Notes under the pieces: model-generated | What the model was told of the DNA's origin: nothing | Database searches by the model: none | The model's input: only the letters and a program-made list of their open reading frames with translations | Part shown: piece by piece, positions 17,943 to 27,700 of the stretch | Layout of the letters: every line of letters starts with the position of its first letter | How positions within the stretch are numbered: the first letter of the stretch is position 1 | Made by a program: the position numbers and the translations under genes | NCBI RefSeq assembly: GCF_022662175.1 | Contig: NZ_JAKMCR010000001.1 | Span: 744,001-808,000 of the forward strand | Direction of reading: 5' to 3' | DNA: 64,000 nt | Source of the DNA: Aestuariivivens marinum | GTDB taxonomy: Bacteria; Bacteroidota; Bacteroidia; Flavobacteriales; Flavobacteriaceae

Positions 17943-19235
17943 ATGAAAATTAGTGTAGGAGCAATAATAAATGTTATAGTGGGCTTCTTGGTTTTAATTG
18001 TTTTTACAAACCTTAATTTTATTTTGGTTATAACTAAAGGAACCTTTGGTATATTATCTCCATTCATTTTCATCGTTACGCTCCTAGGACTTATAGGGGT
18101 TTTAATTTTTCAAAAGAACAGAGTAGGGCCCGTCGCGCAACTGTTTTTGTTTTTTGTTTTAGTTTACCTTACGAGCTCTTTCTTATCCGTCCTAGATTTT
18201 AAATTATCATTAGGTGATTATGTTAATCAGGTTTCAAACTACTTGAAGAGCCTATTAATTTTTATTTTGTTTTATTTTTATTTTAGGAATTTAGATTTAA
18301 ATAATAATCTTAAGCCTTTTTTTATCTTTATAGCCTTTGTTTTATTCTTAACAAACTCAACGATTTTTTTTATGGATCTGTATGGCCTTAATGTAAGGGT
18401 ACTATATAGTGGGGAGTTAATACCAGATAAATGGGCTAGAGCTAGTGGTGTTTGGGGCAATGCCAATAAAGCAGCTTCCTATTGTTTAATTAATATTATC
18501 ATGTTAATGTATTTGACACTGAAGAGTCAAATGTTAGGAATAAAAAAGGCGATAATATTTTTTAGCATTGTGTTTCTATTGTATTCTATTTATTTAACAT
18601 TATCCAATACGGTTCTAATAATCTCTTTTTTTATAATTATTTTGTATTTATACTATTTTGGTAAACTCATAAAGATTAAAACAAAGCTAAGGATTATATC
18701 AATCGGTTTGTTCTCATTGTTGCTGCTGACAATAATCTTTTCAAAGGATATAAAAGAACAATATGAGAATTTAACACCCCAAAAAAAAGAAAAGATAGCC
18801 AATGTTTTATCCTTTTTTAATATTGGAGACAAGAAAGAAACAAGTTTTAGTAATAGAGATAAAACTCTGGAAATAGGATTTCAAAAAGTAATGCAAAACC
18901 CATTTTTTGGTAATGGTTTAGGGGCCTTGAGAAAAAAGTTATATAAGGAAGATGCCATACATAATTTTTACATTCAAATTCTTGGAGAAGGAGGAATCAT
19001 TTCTTTGTTGGCGTATATTTTACTTTTGCTTTTTTTACTCTTAAAATTAGTTTCAAAAAACCAATTTGAAAACGGGTTTTTATTATCTGGATTTTATATT
19101 TTTTTACTCCTCTTTGGATTAACAACTCATGGTTTATTACTAGAGAAGGGATATTGCGTTATATTTGCTCTTTTTTTTGTGATATTTGAGAGTAAGCATA
19201 AAACTTTAGAATCCACATCCTCAAGTATTCAATAA
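17943..19235 (+). CDS. O-antigen ligase/polymerase-like membrane protein (second of three)
   Basis: 430 residues with many membrane helices. A larger soluble loop (about residues 270-330) ends in GNGLGALRKKLYKEDAIHNFY; the His followed by Q-x-L-GEGG and a run of Leu-rich membrane segment is the Wzy_C/ligase pattern. Also ARASGVWGNANKAASY in the first half is typical of ligase-type proteins. It begins 12 bases after the flippase. It may be the glycan polymerase or the ligase to an outer-membrane acceptor. Confidence 0.75.
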   Translation: MKISVGAIINVIVGFLVLIVFTNLNFILVITKGTFGILSPFIFIVTLLGLIGVLIFQKNRVGPVAQLFLFFVLVYLTSSFLSVLDFKLSLGDYVNQVSNYLKSLLIFILFYFYFRNLDLNNNLKPFFIFIAFVLFLTNSTIFFMDLYGLNVRVLYSGELIPDKWARASGVWGNANKAASYCLINIIMLMYLTLKSQMLGIKKAIIFFSIVFLLYSIYLTLSNTVLIISFFIIILYLYYFGKLIKIKTKLRIISIGLFSLLLLTIIFSKDIKEQYENLTPQKKEKIANVLSFFNIGDKKETSFSNRDKTLEIGFQKVMQNPFFGNGLGALRKKLYKEDAIHNFYIQILGEGGIISLLAYILLLLFLLLKLVSKNQFENGFLLSGFYIFLLLFGLTTHGLLLEKGYCVIFALFFVIFESKHKTLESTSSSIQ

Positions 19236-19260
19236 AAACTTCATTTAAATTAATCAAACA

Positions 19261-21066
19261 ATGTGCGGAATCTATATAACTAATATACCTTTTAAAGAAG
19301 GAGAAGTTAAAAACAAACTAGAAAAAATAAAGTATAGAGGCCCCGATAATACAGGTATAGAGAAGATAAACAATATTATTTTAGGGCATTTAAGATTGTC
19401 GATACTGGATTTGGATGAAAGATCCAATCAACCTTTTTCTTATCAGAATTTGCATATTACATTTAATGGCGAAATATATAATTATTTAGATATAAAAAAA
19501 GAATTGGTGTTGTTAGGCTATAGTTTTACTACGACATCTGATACCGAGGTTTTGATTATTGGTTATAAAGTATGGGGTAAAGGTGTTTTAGACAAAATAA
19601 ATGGCATGTTTGCTTTTTCTATCTATGATTCAAACACTAATAAAATCTTTTCGGCAAGGGATCGTTTGGGGGTTAAGCCCTTTTATTATTATTGGAAAGA
19701 AGGACAGTTTGAAATATGTAGTCAAATGCGACCTTTAATATCTAAAACAAGTCAGATAAATGAAGAGGCAGTACAAATTTACCTAGACTGCAGGTATGTG
19801 CCAAGCCCTTATTCCATAATTAAAGATATTCATAAATTAAAACCGGGGCATTGGCTAGAAATAGATTTAGAAAAAGGATCCTATAAAACGGAATCCTATT
19901 GGGATCTCCAGAGGGTAAAAACTAGAAAAGTAAGTTATGCTAAAGCCAAAGAAGAACTCCACGACTTATTAAGAGATGCGGTTAAAATTCGATTGCAATC
20001 TGATGTGCCCATAGGTTCTTTTTTGTCGGGAGGTATAGATTCTGCATTGGTAACCAGTATAGCCAATGAAGTTTCAGAAACTAAAATTAACACTTTTTGT
20101 ATTGGTTTTGAAAACCCTAAATATGATGAAAGTAAAATTGCAAAGCAATTCTCTGAAATTATTGATACGAATCATACAGAGACTATTTGTAAAGCGACAG
20201 ACGTATTGGCTCTAATTCCAAAACTCATTGAAGTCTATGATGAACCCTTTGCAGATAGTTCGGCTTTGCCCTCATTACTGTTAAACTCGGTAACAAAACA
20301 ACATGTAACAGTAGCTCTATCTGGTGATGGCGGTGATGAGAGTTTTTTAGGGTATAACCATTTTGCATGGTTAAAAAAAGTCCGTATTTTTTATAAAGTT
20401 CCTTTGGTGTTGAGGAAAATTATAGGCAAAACGTTTTTGACTAGGCTAATCCATAAAAAGGGAGAGTCTATAAGAACTATATCAAATATAAAAAGCATAA
20501 AAGGATTTATCCCTTATATATTTATTGGTTTTGAGACCCTCTTAAAAAAGAGAGATATAAGCTGGTTAAAGCATTTTTCATCTTTTAAGCACTTATCTAA
20601 TAACATGATGCAACAGGCTGCAGATTTAAACATTAAATTGTGGTTAGAGAACGATAGTAATGTTAAAGTAGATAGGGCTAGTATGGCCTATTCTGTTGAA
20701 GTAAGAAGCCCGTTTTTAGATTATAGGATCGTTGAATTTGCTAGAACGTTACCAGTCTCATATAGATTACACAAAAAGGTAAGAAAAAGGCTTTTAAGAG
20801 ATATTTTAAAAGAATATATTCCAGAAAACGTATTTAACCAACCTAAAAGTGGTTTTTCTATACCATTAGGTGATTGGATTCGAGGAGAGCTTAAAGAAGA
20901 GTTTAGAAATGTTTTAAATGATGAATTTTTAGATGAGTTACCAAGTTTTGATAAAGAAAAATTTAAGAATCAATTCAATCAACATCTTGAGGGTAAAATA
21001 GACTATGCAACAAATATTTGGAAGGTTTATGTATTAGCGCGATGGTATAGGGAATTTAATTTTTAG
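19261..21066 (+). CDS. asnB: Asparagine synthase-like glutamine amidotransferase
   Basis: 601 residues, class II glutamine amidotransferase plus synthetase domain. After Met the nucleophile Cys2 is present (MCGI), then RGPDNTG, FNGEIYN and SARDRLGVKPFYY of the glutaminase domain (1-190). The synthetase domain has the ATP PP-loop SGGIDS at 256-261 and ALSGDGGDE. In polysaccharide loci such proteins (for example WbpS in P. aeruginosa O6) are thought to convert the carboxyl group of a uronic acid sugar to an amide. Its place behind the TviB/TviC pair favours that role over asparagine synthesis. The glycosyltransferase follows 5 bases downstream. Confidence 0.92.
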   Translation: MCGIYITNIPFKEGEVKNKLEKIKYRGPDNTGIEKINNIILGHLRLSILDLDERSNQPFSYQNLHITFNGEIYNYLDIKKELVLLGYSFTTTSDTEVLIIGYKVWGKGVLDKINGMFAFSIYDSNTNKIFSARDRLGVKPFYYYWKEGQFEICSQMRPLISKTSQINEEAVQIYLDCRYVPSPYSIIKDIHKLKPGHWLEIDLEKGSYKTESYWDLQRVKTRKVSYAKAKEELHDLLRDAVKIRLQSDVPIGSFLSGGIDSALVTSIANEVSETKINTFCIGFENPKYDESKIAKQFSEIIDTNHTETICKATDVLALIPKLIEVYDEPFADSSALPSLLLNSVTKQHVTVALSGDGGDESFLGYNHFAWLKKVRIFYKVPLVLRKIIGKTFLTRLIHKKGESIRTISNIKSIKGFIPYIFIGFETLLKKRDISWLKHFSSFKHLSNNMMQQAADLNIKLWLENDSNVKVDRASMAYSVEVRSPFLDYRIVEFARTLPVSYRLHKKVRKRLLRDILKEYIPENVFNQPKSGFSIPLGDWIRGELKEEFRNVLNDEFLDELPSFDKEKFKNQFNQHLEGKIDYATNIWKVYVLARWYREFNF

Positions 21067-21071
21067 TAAGT

Positions 21072-22133
21072 TTGAAACCAAAGAAAATATTATTCATACT
21101 CCCATCATTAAGAGCAGGTGGTGCAGAGCGAGTAATGTCGTTTGTAGCAAAGCAATTAAATTCTAAAGAATTTAGAGTTAAGTTAATAGTAATAGGGTTT
21201 AAGAAGGATTGTGTTTATGATATAGGTAATTTAGATACTGTATTTTTAAATAAAACTCGTTTTGTTAGTGCCATTTACTCTATAATTGCTCTTATTGTAA
21301 AATACAAACCAAAAATTGTAGTAAGCTCAATAACACACATTAATTTTTTTATGGGGTTCTTGGCACTTTTATTCAGGAAAACTAAATTTATAGCAAGAGA
21401 AGCAAGTGTAATGACTAGCATGGGGCGTTTTTATGACGTTTCATTTTTAGTCAATAAAAAGCTTATTAACTTTGCTTATAAAAATTTAGGTGCAATTATA
21501 TGTCAATCTGAAGATATTCAAACAGATTTGCATGAGAATTTTAAAATACCTAAAGAGAAGTTAATTATAATTAACAATCCCATTACTGAAAAGCATGCTT
21601 TAAAAACAAGAGAGAACAAAACAAGTTTGTTAAAATTTGTTACAATTGGCAGGTTGAGCAAGGAAAAGGGTCATAAGAGAATTTTAGAAGGGCTATCAAA
21701 AATATCAGAATACCAATTTCACTATACCCTATATGGAGATGGACCTTTAAAAAAGGAATTGCAGAATTTAGTAAAACATCTTAACCTTTCTAATAAAGTA
21801 ACATTTGTCTCTTATACTTCAAAAGTGGCTCAAGTATTAGCTGAGAATGATATATTTATACAGGGCTCCTATGTAGAAGGGTTCCCCAATAGTGTTTTGG
21901 AAAGTTGTTTGGTAGGAACACCCGTTATTGCTTTCGATGCTCCTGGAGGTACACGAGAAATCATATCAAATGGAGTTAATGGATATATAGTTAACAATGA
22001 AGATGAGTTTTATGAAAAACTTTTAAATATAGATGAGGTTTTAAGGTTGGATCCAAAAAAAATAAAAGAACAGGTGGGAAAAAAATTCAATAGTGAAAAA
22101 ATAATTAATAGATATCAAAAATTATTTAACTGA
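21072..22133 (+). CDS. Glycosyltransferase family 4
   Basis: 353 residues, cytoplasmic or membrane-associated GT-B enzyme. It starts at TTG with KKILFILPSLRAGGAERVM, a nucleotide-free N-domain loop typical of GT4. The C-terminal half has TIGRLSKEKGHKR and the E-x7-E motif region EGFPNSVLE, then GTPVIAFDAPGGTREI, which bind the nucleotide sugar. Sugar and acceptor cannot be read from sequence. Stop and the next start overlap (TGATG), so it is tightly coupled with the second GT4. Confidence 0.9.
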   Translation: MKPKKILFILPSLRAGGAERVMSFVAKQLNSKEFRVKLIVIGFKKDCVYDIGNLDTVFLNKTRFVSAIYSIIALIVKYKPKIVVSSITHINFFMGFLALLFRKTKFIAREASVMTSMGRFYDVSFLVNKKLINFAYKNLGAIICQSEDIQTDLHENFKIPKEKLIIINNPITEKHALKTRENKTSLLKFVTIGRLSKEKGHKRILEGLSKISEYQFHYTLYGDGPLKKELQNLVKHLNLSNKVTFVSYTSKVAQVLAENDIFIQGSYVEGFPNSVLESCLVGTPVIAFDAPGGTREIISNGVNGYIVNNEDEFYEKLLNIDEVLRLDPKKIKEQVGKKFNSEKIINRYQKLFN

Positions 22134-23239
22134 TGAATGTTTTAATTGCTTTACCAGATAATAGCTTAGGCGGAGCCGAACAATATCTAAAAATGGTTGC
22201 AGAGTATTATGCAAAAAAAGGTGCTCAAGTTTATCTTTTTTTCTTGAAAGACTCTTTTATAAACAGTTGGAAGGATTTGAATAGCTATGATAACATAAAC
22301 ACAACAATTTATACAAGTAAGACAAACATTAAAAGCATAATTGATTTTGGTTTTGATTTAAGAAAGTTAAAAAAATATGAATTTGATTTTATTTACACAT
22401 CACATGTAAAGATTACAGGGGTTTTAGGATTGTTTATTAAATGGGGTCTATTAAGGAAAAAAAAATTTATAGCAAGAGAATCAACTTTAATTTTTAAAAG
22501 ATACTCAGGTATTAAGTTGCTTATATATAAAAATTACTATAATCTGGGTTATTCAAAGGTGGATAGCTTAATTTGTCAAACCCAAATAATGAGGGATGAA
22601 TTACTGAAATTTTATCCGTCATTTAGTAAAAAAGTTGTTGTTTTAAATAATCCTATTGATTTTAGTATAATTTCAAACTTAGAAAAGGAAAGAATTTCTA
22701 TAGGATACGATTATATAGTTGCCGCTGGTCGTTTAATTAAAGAAAAAGGGTTCGATATATTAATTAGGGCTTTTTCAGAATTAAAAAAAGATAATGAGTA
22801 TGCTAATTTAAAACTTTTAATTCTAGGAGAGGGAAATCAACGTATTTTTTTGAAAGAATTAATAGCATCTTTAAACTTAAGTAGAGAAGTGATATTGCAA
22901 GGATTAGTTTTAAATGTCTATCCTTATTTTAAAAATGCGAAAGCTTGTGTTGTTTCGTCTAGAGTTGAAGGATTTCCCAATGTATTGTTGCAAATGATGT
23001 CTCAAAATAATAAGGTTGTAAGCACAAATTGTGCAGGAGGAATTAATGATATTCCAAATATAGTTGTATGTAATGTAAATGATGAAAATGATTTGTTTAA
23101 GGCGCTTTCTTTTGTGTTAAAAAATGATTCAAATAAAAACAGAGCTATATTTGATGAGTTTCTTAAAAAAAGAAGTATAGAAAAATTTGTTGAAAGTATT
23201 GAAAATAATACTTTGGTTAAAGATAGTTATGGCAGGTAA
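22133..23239 (+). CDS. Glycosyltransferase family 4
   Basis: 368 residues, GT-B fold. The N-domain begins NVLIALPDNSLGGAEQYL; the C-domain has AAGRLIKEKGFDILI, SSRVEGFPNVLLQMM (E-x7-type donor-binding motif) and NCAGGINDI. It shares layout with the preceding gene and both probably add consecutive sugars. The start ATG overlaps the previous stop by one base, and the downstream deacetylase starts 11 bases before this gene ends. Confidence 0.88.
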   Translation: MNVLIALPDNSLGGAEQYLKMVAEYYAKKGAQVYLFFLKDSFINSWKDLNSYDNINTTIYTSKTNIKSIIDFGFDLRKLKKYEFDFIYTSHVKITGVLGLFIKWGLLRKKKFIARESTLIFKRYSGIKLLIYKNYYNLGYSKVDSLICQTQIMRDELLKFYPSFSKKVVVLNNPIDFSIISNLEKERISIGYDYIVAAGRLIKEKGFDILIRAFSELKKDNEYANLKLLILGEGNQRIFLKELIASLNLSREVILQGLVLNVYPYFKNAKACVVSSRVEGFPNVLLQMMSQNNKVVSTNCAGGINDIPNIVVCNVNDENDLFKALSFVLKNDSNKNRAIFDEFLKKRSIEKFVESIENNTLVKDSYGR

Positions 23240-24191
23240 GTTTGTAATATCATTAGATTATGAGTTAATGTGGGGTGTTCGAGATAAGCGAACTATAGAG
23301 AGCTATGGGGTAAATATTGAAAACGTTCCTAAAGTAATTGATCATTTACTCTTTTATTTTAAGAAGTATAATGTAAAAGGAACTTTTGCTATAGTAGGTT
23401 TTTTATTTGCGAGGACTAAACAAGAATTAAAAAAATATTTTCCTGAAATAAGGCCAAATTATGTAGACCATAATTTGAGTCCTTATTTAGGCTATATAGA
23501 CTCATTAAGTGAAGAAAATTTTAGAATCTATCATAGCGCAATAGATTGTATAAACAAAATAAAGCGTTGTAAAGAACATGAAATTTGTACACATACATTT
23601 TCTCATTATTACTGTTTAGAAAAAGGGCAAAACAAGGCCTCATTTGAAGCGGATATAAAGAGTGCTTTAAAAATAGCAGAAAAAGAAGGGATAAATATAA
23701 AATCGATAGTTTTTCCAAGAAATCAAGATAATTCAGATTATAGTCAGATTTTATTAAAAAATAATATTTCTGTATTTAGAGGAAATGAAAAAAGTTGGTT
23801 TTATTCATCTGTAAATGAAGATGATGAAACGCTGGTGCGTAGGATCATGAGACTTATAGATACATATATAAATATATCAGGGCATCATTGTTATTCAAAT
23901 TTAGAACTAAGAAATAACGGTATTAATAATTTACCATCAAGTAGATTTTTAAGGCCTTATAACCCTAGTCTAAAAATGTTCGAGACATTAAGGTTAAGAA
24001 GGATAAAAAGGAGCATGACATATGCTGCTAAAAATGGATTAATATATCATTTATGGTGGCACCCACATAATTATGGTAGTCATCTTCAGCAAAACTTCTC
24101 ATTTTTAAACAAAATTTTAGAGCATTACGAAAAATTAAATAAGGACTATAACTTTAAAAGCTGCACAATGTCTAGTGCAGTGGGCATATAA
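23229..24191 (+). CDS. Polysaccharide deacetylase family (NodB-like) protein
   Basis: 320 residues from ATG 23229; a longer TTG frame from 23187 reads through the previous gene and is unlikely. The N-terminus AGKFVISLDYELMWG carries the first Asp of the NodB metal site. GTFAIVGF, then THTFSHY (His-x-x-x-His) and WWHPHNYG complete a CE4-like pattern. It probably removes an acetyl group from an N- or O-acetylated sugar, or acts on a lipid-linked intermediate. There is no signal peptide, so action on a cytoplasmic substrate is likely. It overlaps the preceding GT4 by 11 bases. Confidence 0.82.
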   Translation: MAGKFVISLDYELMWGVRDKRTIESYGVNIENVPKVIDHLLFYFKKYNVKGTFAIVGFLFARTKQELKKYFPEIRPNYVDHNLSPYLGYIDSLSEENFRIYHSAIDCINKIKRCKEHEICTHTFSHYYCLEKGQNKASFEADIKSALKIAEKEGINIKSIVFPRNQDNSDYSQILLKNNISVFRGNEKSWFYSSVNEDDETLVRRIMRLIDTYINISGHHCYSNLELRNNGINNLPSSRFLRPYNPSLKMFETLRLRRIKRSMTYAAKNGLIYHLWWHPHNYGSHLQQNFSFLNKILEHYEKLNKDYNFKSCTMSSAVGI

Positions 24192-24195
24192 TTAT

Positions 24196-24957
24196 ATGAA
24201 AGTATTAATGCTTGTAAAAAACTCCCAGTCATCAAGATTTGTATATAATTCAATAAAAAATGAATTTGATATTTGTAAAATAATAATGGAGCCGGGAGCA
24301 AATAAATATCTACTCTTAAAGCGTAGAATAAAAAGATTGGGTCTAGGAAAGGTCCTAGGGCAATTAATGTTTCAGGTTTTAGGAATTTTAGCCTTAAAGC
24401 AGTTTAGTAGAAAAAGAATAAGTTCTATTATTGAAAATAATCATTTAAACAATGAAGACTTTGACCAGAGTAAGATTATTCGAGTAAACTCTATAAATGA
24501 AAATAAAGTAATTGATGAGATTAATAAGTTAAATCCAGATATAGTTGTAGTTAATGGAACAAGAATCATTTCCAAAAATGTTTTAGAGTCTACAAAAGCG
24601 AAATTCATGAATATTCACGTAGGCATTACGCCTAAATATAGAGGTGTACATGGTGGTTATTGGGCATTGGTTAACAATGATTATGAAAATTGCGGCGTTA
24701 CAGTTCATTTAATTGACCAAGGGGTAGATACAGGGGATATTATTTATCAAGACAAAATTGAAATAACGAATAAAGATAACTTTTTAACATATCCGCTACT
24801 TCAAATATCTAAAGGGATTGATTTATTGAAAAGAGCTTTGAAGGATTTTGAAGAAGATAAATTGGTGTTTTCTAAAAATGATTTGGACAGTAAACTATGG
24901 TATCATCCAACCCTATTTCAATATATTTATAATAGATTGCTTAAAGAAGTAAAATAA
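24196..24957 (+). CDS. Formyltransferase family protein (sugar N-formyltransferase candidate)
   Basis: 253 residues from ATG 24196 (the frame from 24175 adds seven unlikely residues). The formyltransferase core is visible: NIH with Asn139 and His141, TPKYRGVHGGYWAL, and VDTGDI with Asp178, giving the Asn-His-Asp triad used with N10-formyltetrahydrofolate. It lacks the C-terminal tRNA-binding domain of methionyl-tRNA formyltransferase. Within a locus that also encodes an amino-sugar aminotransferase, it probably N-formylates an amino sugar. It is followed with no gap by the third polymerase-like gene. Confidence 0.82.
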   Translation: MKVLMLVKNSQSSRFVYNSIKNEFDICKIIMEPGANKYLLLKRRIKRLGLGKVLGQLMFQVLGILALKQFSRKRISSIIENNHLNNEDFDQSKIIRVNSINENKVIDEINKLNPDIVVVNGTRIISKNVLESTKAKFMNIHVGITPKYRGVHGGYWALVNNDYENCGVTVHLIDQGVDTGDIIYQDKIEITNKDNFLTYPLLQISKGIDLLKRALKDFEEDKLVFSKNDLDSKLWYHPTLFQYIYNRLLKEVK

Positions 24958-26292
24958 ATGACATTTTATTTTAAAAAATTTGAAGAAGGAATTCATCTTT
25001 TTCTAATTATTTGCATTAGTGTATTTAATTTAGTTTTTCCTTTATTAAATTTCAAGACTTATGATTTATTAACCTTAATTGTATATGTAGTTATTTTAAA
25101 CTTGAGTTCCTTTTTTTTTATAAAAAAAGGAGCAATTTCTCTTAAAAAAATCTTTCACATCTTTATTTATTTGTTTTTTGGACTTTCACCATTAATTCAA
25201 TACAAAAGAGATATTTACTTTTTTAACGACAAGATTTTGATGCAAGAGGATTTTCTCTTAGGAGGCATATTAACCATAATATTAATGGTAACTTACAATA
25301 CTCTTGGTTTTCTTATTAAGAAATATAAGCCCATAAATAGAATTGGAATAAATCTTGAAATTAATAACACATTAAACAATAAATCACAAGTAATAATTAG
25401 TCTGTTAATCATACTTTTATTCTTTTTTTCAACTATCTATTTTGATTACAGGGCCTTGTATACAAGAAAGTATCTTGATAGCCTAATAGGCTACAATTAC
25501 AATGTAGTATATTTTTTAAGGGATTCAATAAGGTTAATTCCCCTTATTTATTTAATTTCTTTTAGGTTGAATAAAATAAGGGATTTGAAGATTGAAATAT
25601 TCTTAGTCCTCATATTGTTAATAATGAATTTTCCAACCGCTATATCTCGTTTTCAAGTAGGTCTGGTTTATTTGCCTCTTATATATATATATTTAGGGAC
25701 ACTAAAAAGATATTTTATTTGGGTTTTTCTTTTTGGGATTATGGTCGTGTTCCCTTATTTACACCATTTTAGATATGGTTTCAGCCTAAAAAGCTCTAAT
25801 TACGGGTTTAGCGAATTGTTTTCCACACCCCATTTTGATTCATTTCAAAATACAATTTGTGTCATAAAGTTAAATATTATAACCTATGGGGAACAATTAT
25901 TAGGAGGGTTGTTGTTTTTTATTCCGCATAGCCTATGGGAAGGGAAAACTGGAACTAGTTCTTTTCTGCTATGTGATAAAATAAACTATGATGGATTTTG
26001 TAATATTGCGATAAGTTATTTTGGAGAGGGTTATATAAATTTTGGATTTTTAGGATTGTTTATATTTCTTATTATATTAATAATTATTAATGAGTGTTTA
26101 GATCAATTATTTTTAAAATCAAAAAATAATCTATTTAAATCCTTTTTTTTATGCTTGGTTTTTTATGAGTTTTATCTTTTAAGGGGGAGTTTGGATTCTA
26201 GTATTGAAAAACTTGCAATATTACTTTTTGCATTTTTGGTATATATTACACTCAATTATTGTTTGACTACATTTAACACAAAAAAGAATTAA
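24958..26292 (+). CDS. O-antigen polymerase-like membrane protein (third of three)
   Basis: 444 residues with about 11-12 membrane helices, very rich in Ile/Leu/Phe/Tyr. Near the C-terminus AISYFGEGYINFGFLGLFIF resembles Wzy-type oligosaccharide repeat unit polymerases, in which this glycine-rich turn ends the large periplasmic loop; RYGFSLKSSNYG lies within the loop. It abuts the formyltransferase stop. Base composition is extreme: only 11 of 60 bases are G or C at 24961-25020. The best candidate of the three for the true repeat-unit polymerase. Confidence 0.72.
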   Translation: MTFYFKKFEEGIHLFLIICISVFNLVFPLLNFKTYDLLTLIVYVVILNLSSFFFIKKGAISLKKIFHIFIYLFFGLSPLIQYKRDIYFFNDKILMQEDFLLGGILTIILMVTYNTLGFLIKKYKPINRIGINLEINNTLNNKSQVIISLLIILLFFFSTIYFDYRALYTRKYLDSLIGYNYNVVYFLRDSIRLIPLIYLISFRLNKIRDLKIEIFLVLILLIMNFPTAISRFQVGLVYLPLIYIYLGTLKRYFIWVFLFGIMVVFPYLHHFRYGFSLKSSNYGFSELFSTPHFDSFQNTICVIKLNIITYGEQLLGGLLFFIPHSLWEGKTGTSSFLLCDKINYDGFCNIAISYFGEGYINFGFLGLFIFLIILIIINECLDQLFLKSKNNLFKSFFLCLVFYEFYLLRGSLDSSIEKLAILLFAFLVYITLNYCLTTFNTKKN

Positions 26293-26539
26293 TGAAAAAA
26301 ATAATATTTGTAGTTTGACCTATTCCCGTTAAACGGTTCTTAATTTGGGAGGAGATTAATATTAAAAAAAACATAAGAATATACTTAAAAAACTAGATGT
26401 TTATTTTTAGCACTTTTGTGATGCTTATAGTCTTTTATAGTATTTACATGTACAATTTAGGTTTAGCATCTCGTATGCGATGCTATGTTTATTCCCTATC
26501 TTTACATTTTTATTTTTTTGAGTTATTATCAATCTAAAA
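26293..26539. other. Intergenic gap with possible broken gene start
   Basis: Directly after the polymerase gene, an ATG at 26292 opens MKKIIFVV, a typical glycosyltransferase beginning, but meets TGA after eight codons; the same frame continues PIPVKRFLIWEEINIKKN and stops again. A further 47-codon frame (about 26396-26536) has no recognisable content. A small hairpin AGCATC...GATGCT lies at 26465-26484. It may be a decayed gene, with a promoter for the next GT4 near TATCTTTA at about 26498. Confidence 0.3.
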
Positions 26540-27700
26540 ATGCAATTAAAGAAGTCCCTAGTTAGAATAACAACTGTGCCAATTTCCTTGGATAAGTTAT
26601 TGGAAGATCAGTTGAGGTTTATGAATCAGTACTATAATGTAATTGCTGTTTCTTCCAATGAAACTGATCTAAAAAAAGTAGGTGTTAAAGAAGGAGTGGA
26701 AACATATTGTGTTGAAATGACTAGAAAAATAACGCCTTTTAAAGATGTCATTTCTGTTTTGAAACTGGTAGTTTACTTTTTAAAGCATAGGCCTGAAATT
26801 GTACATACACATACACCTAAAGCTGGTATAGTTGGCATGTTGGCCGCAAGAATAACAAATGTGCCCATTAGATTACATACGGTAGCAGGATTGCCCTTAT
26901 TGGAGGTTAATGGAATTAAAAGAAGAATTTTAAATTATGTAGAGAAATTAACATACAGATGTGCACATAGGGTTTACCCAAATTCTTTCGGTTTAAAAGA
27001 GATTATTGAAGAAGAGAAATTTACAAAGCCATCTAAGTTAAAAGTAATTGGTAATGGAAGTTCAAATGGCATTGATACAAGTTATTTTAGTCGTGAATCA
27101 ATAAAAAATGAAATAATTGATAAATTAAGACAAAGGCTGAATATTAAAGAAGAAGATTTTGTTTTTGTTTTTGTAGGGAGAATTGTAGGAGATAAAGGAA
27201 TAAATGAATTAGTTGAATCTTTCAATGAACTGAAAATAAAATATAATAACATGAAATTATTGTTGGTTGGACCTTTTGAAGAGGATCTTGACCCAATAGC
27301 ACAATCTTCCAAAGCAATAATTAAAGAAAGCGAAAATATTATAACAACAGGTTATGTAAATGATGTTAGGCCATATTATGCTATCTCAGATGTATTGGTT
27401 TTCCCAAGTTATAGAGAAGGATTTCCTAACGTTGTCATGCAAGCAGGAGCTATGGGATTGCCTAGTATTGTTTCTAATATTAATGGCTGCAATGAGATTA
27501 TTACTCATAATATCAATGGAAGTATTATAAGGGTTAAAAATGCTCCTGATTTATTTCTTGAAATGGAGTCATATGTAATGGACAGGGAAAAATTTACGAG
27601 AATTAAGAGTAATGCTAGAAAATGTATTGTGAAAAATTACGAAAGATCATTTTTTCATAATGCTTTATTGGAAGAATATAAAACCTTGAATCATGTATAG
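26540..27700 (+). CDS. Glycosyltransferase family 4 (PglA-like)
   Basis: 386 residues. N-domain [14 protein letters not shown] is followed by [32 protein letters not shown], a pattern common in GT4 enzymes that act on undecaprenyl-linked sugars, such as PglA. C-domain: [30 protein letters not shown] (donor-binding E-x7-E) and NINGCNEII. The downstream genes encode a priming transferase and bacillosamine enzymes, and it overlaps the priming transferase gene by 8 bases. It therefore probably adds the second sugar after the primer. Confidence 0.87.
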   Translation: MQLKKSLVRITTVPISLDKLLEDQLRFMNQYYNVIAVSSNETDLKKVGVKEGVETYCVEMTRKITPFKDVISVLKLVVYFLKHRPEIVHTHTPKAGIVGMLAARITNVPIRLHTVAGLPLLEVNGIKRRILNYVEKLTYRCAHRVYPNSFGLKEIIEEEKFTKPSKLKVIGNGSSNGIDTSYFSRESIKNEIIDKLRQRLNIKEEDFVFVFVGRIVGDKGINELVESFNELKIKYNNMKLLLVGPFEEDLDPIAQSSKAIIKESENIITTGYVNDVRPYYAISDVLVFPSYREGFPNVVMQAGAMGLPSIVSNINGCNEIITHNINGSIIRVKNAPDLFLEMESYVMDREKFTRIKSNARKCIVKNYERSFFHNALLEEYKTLNHV

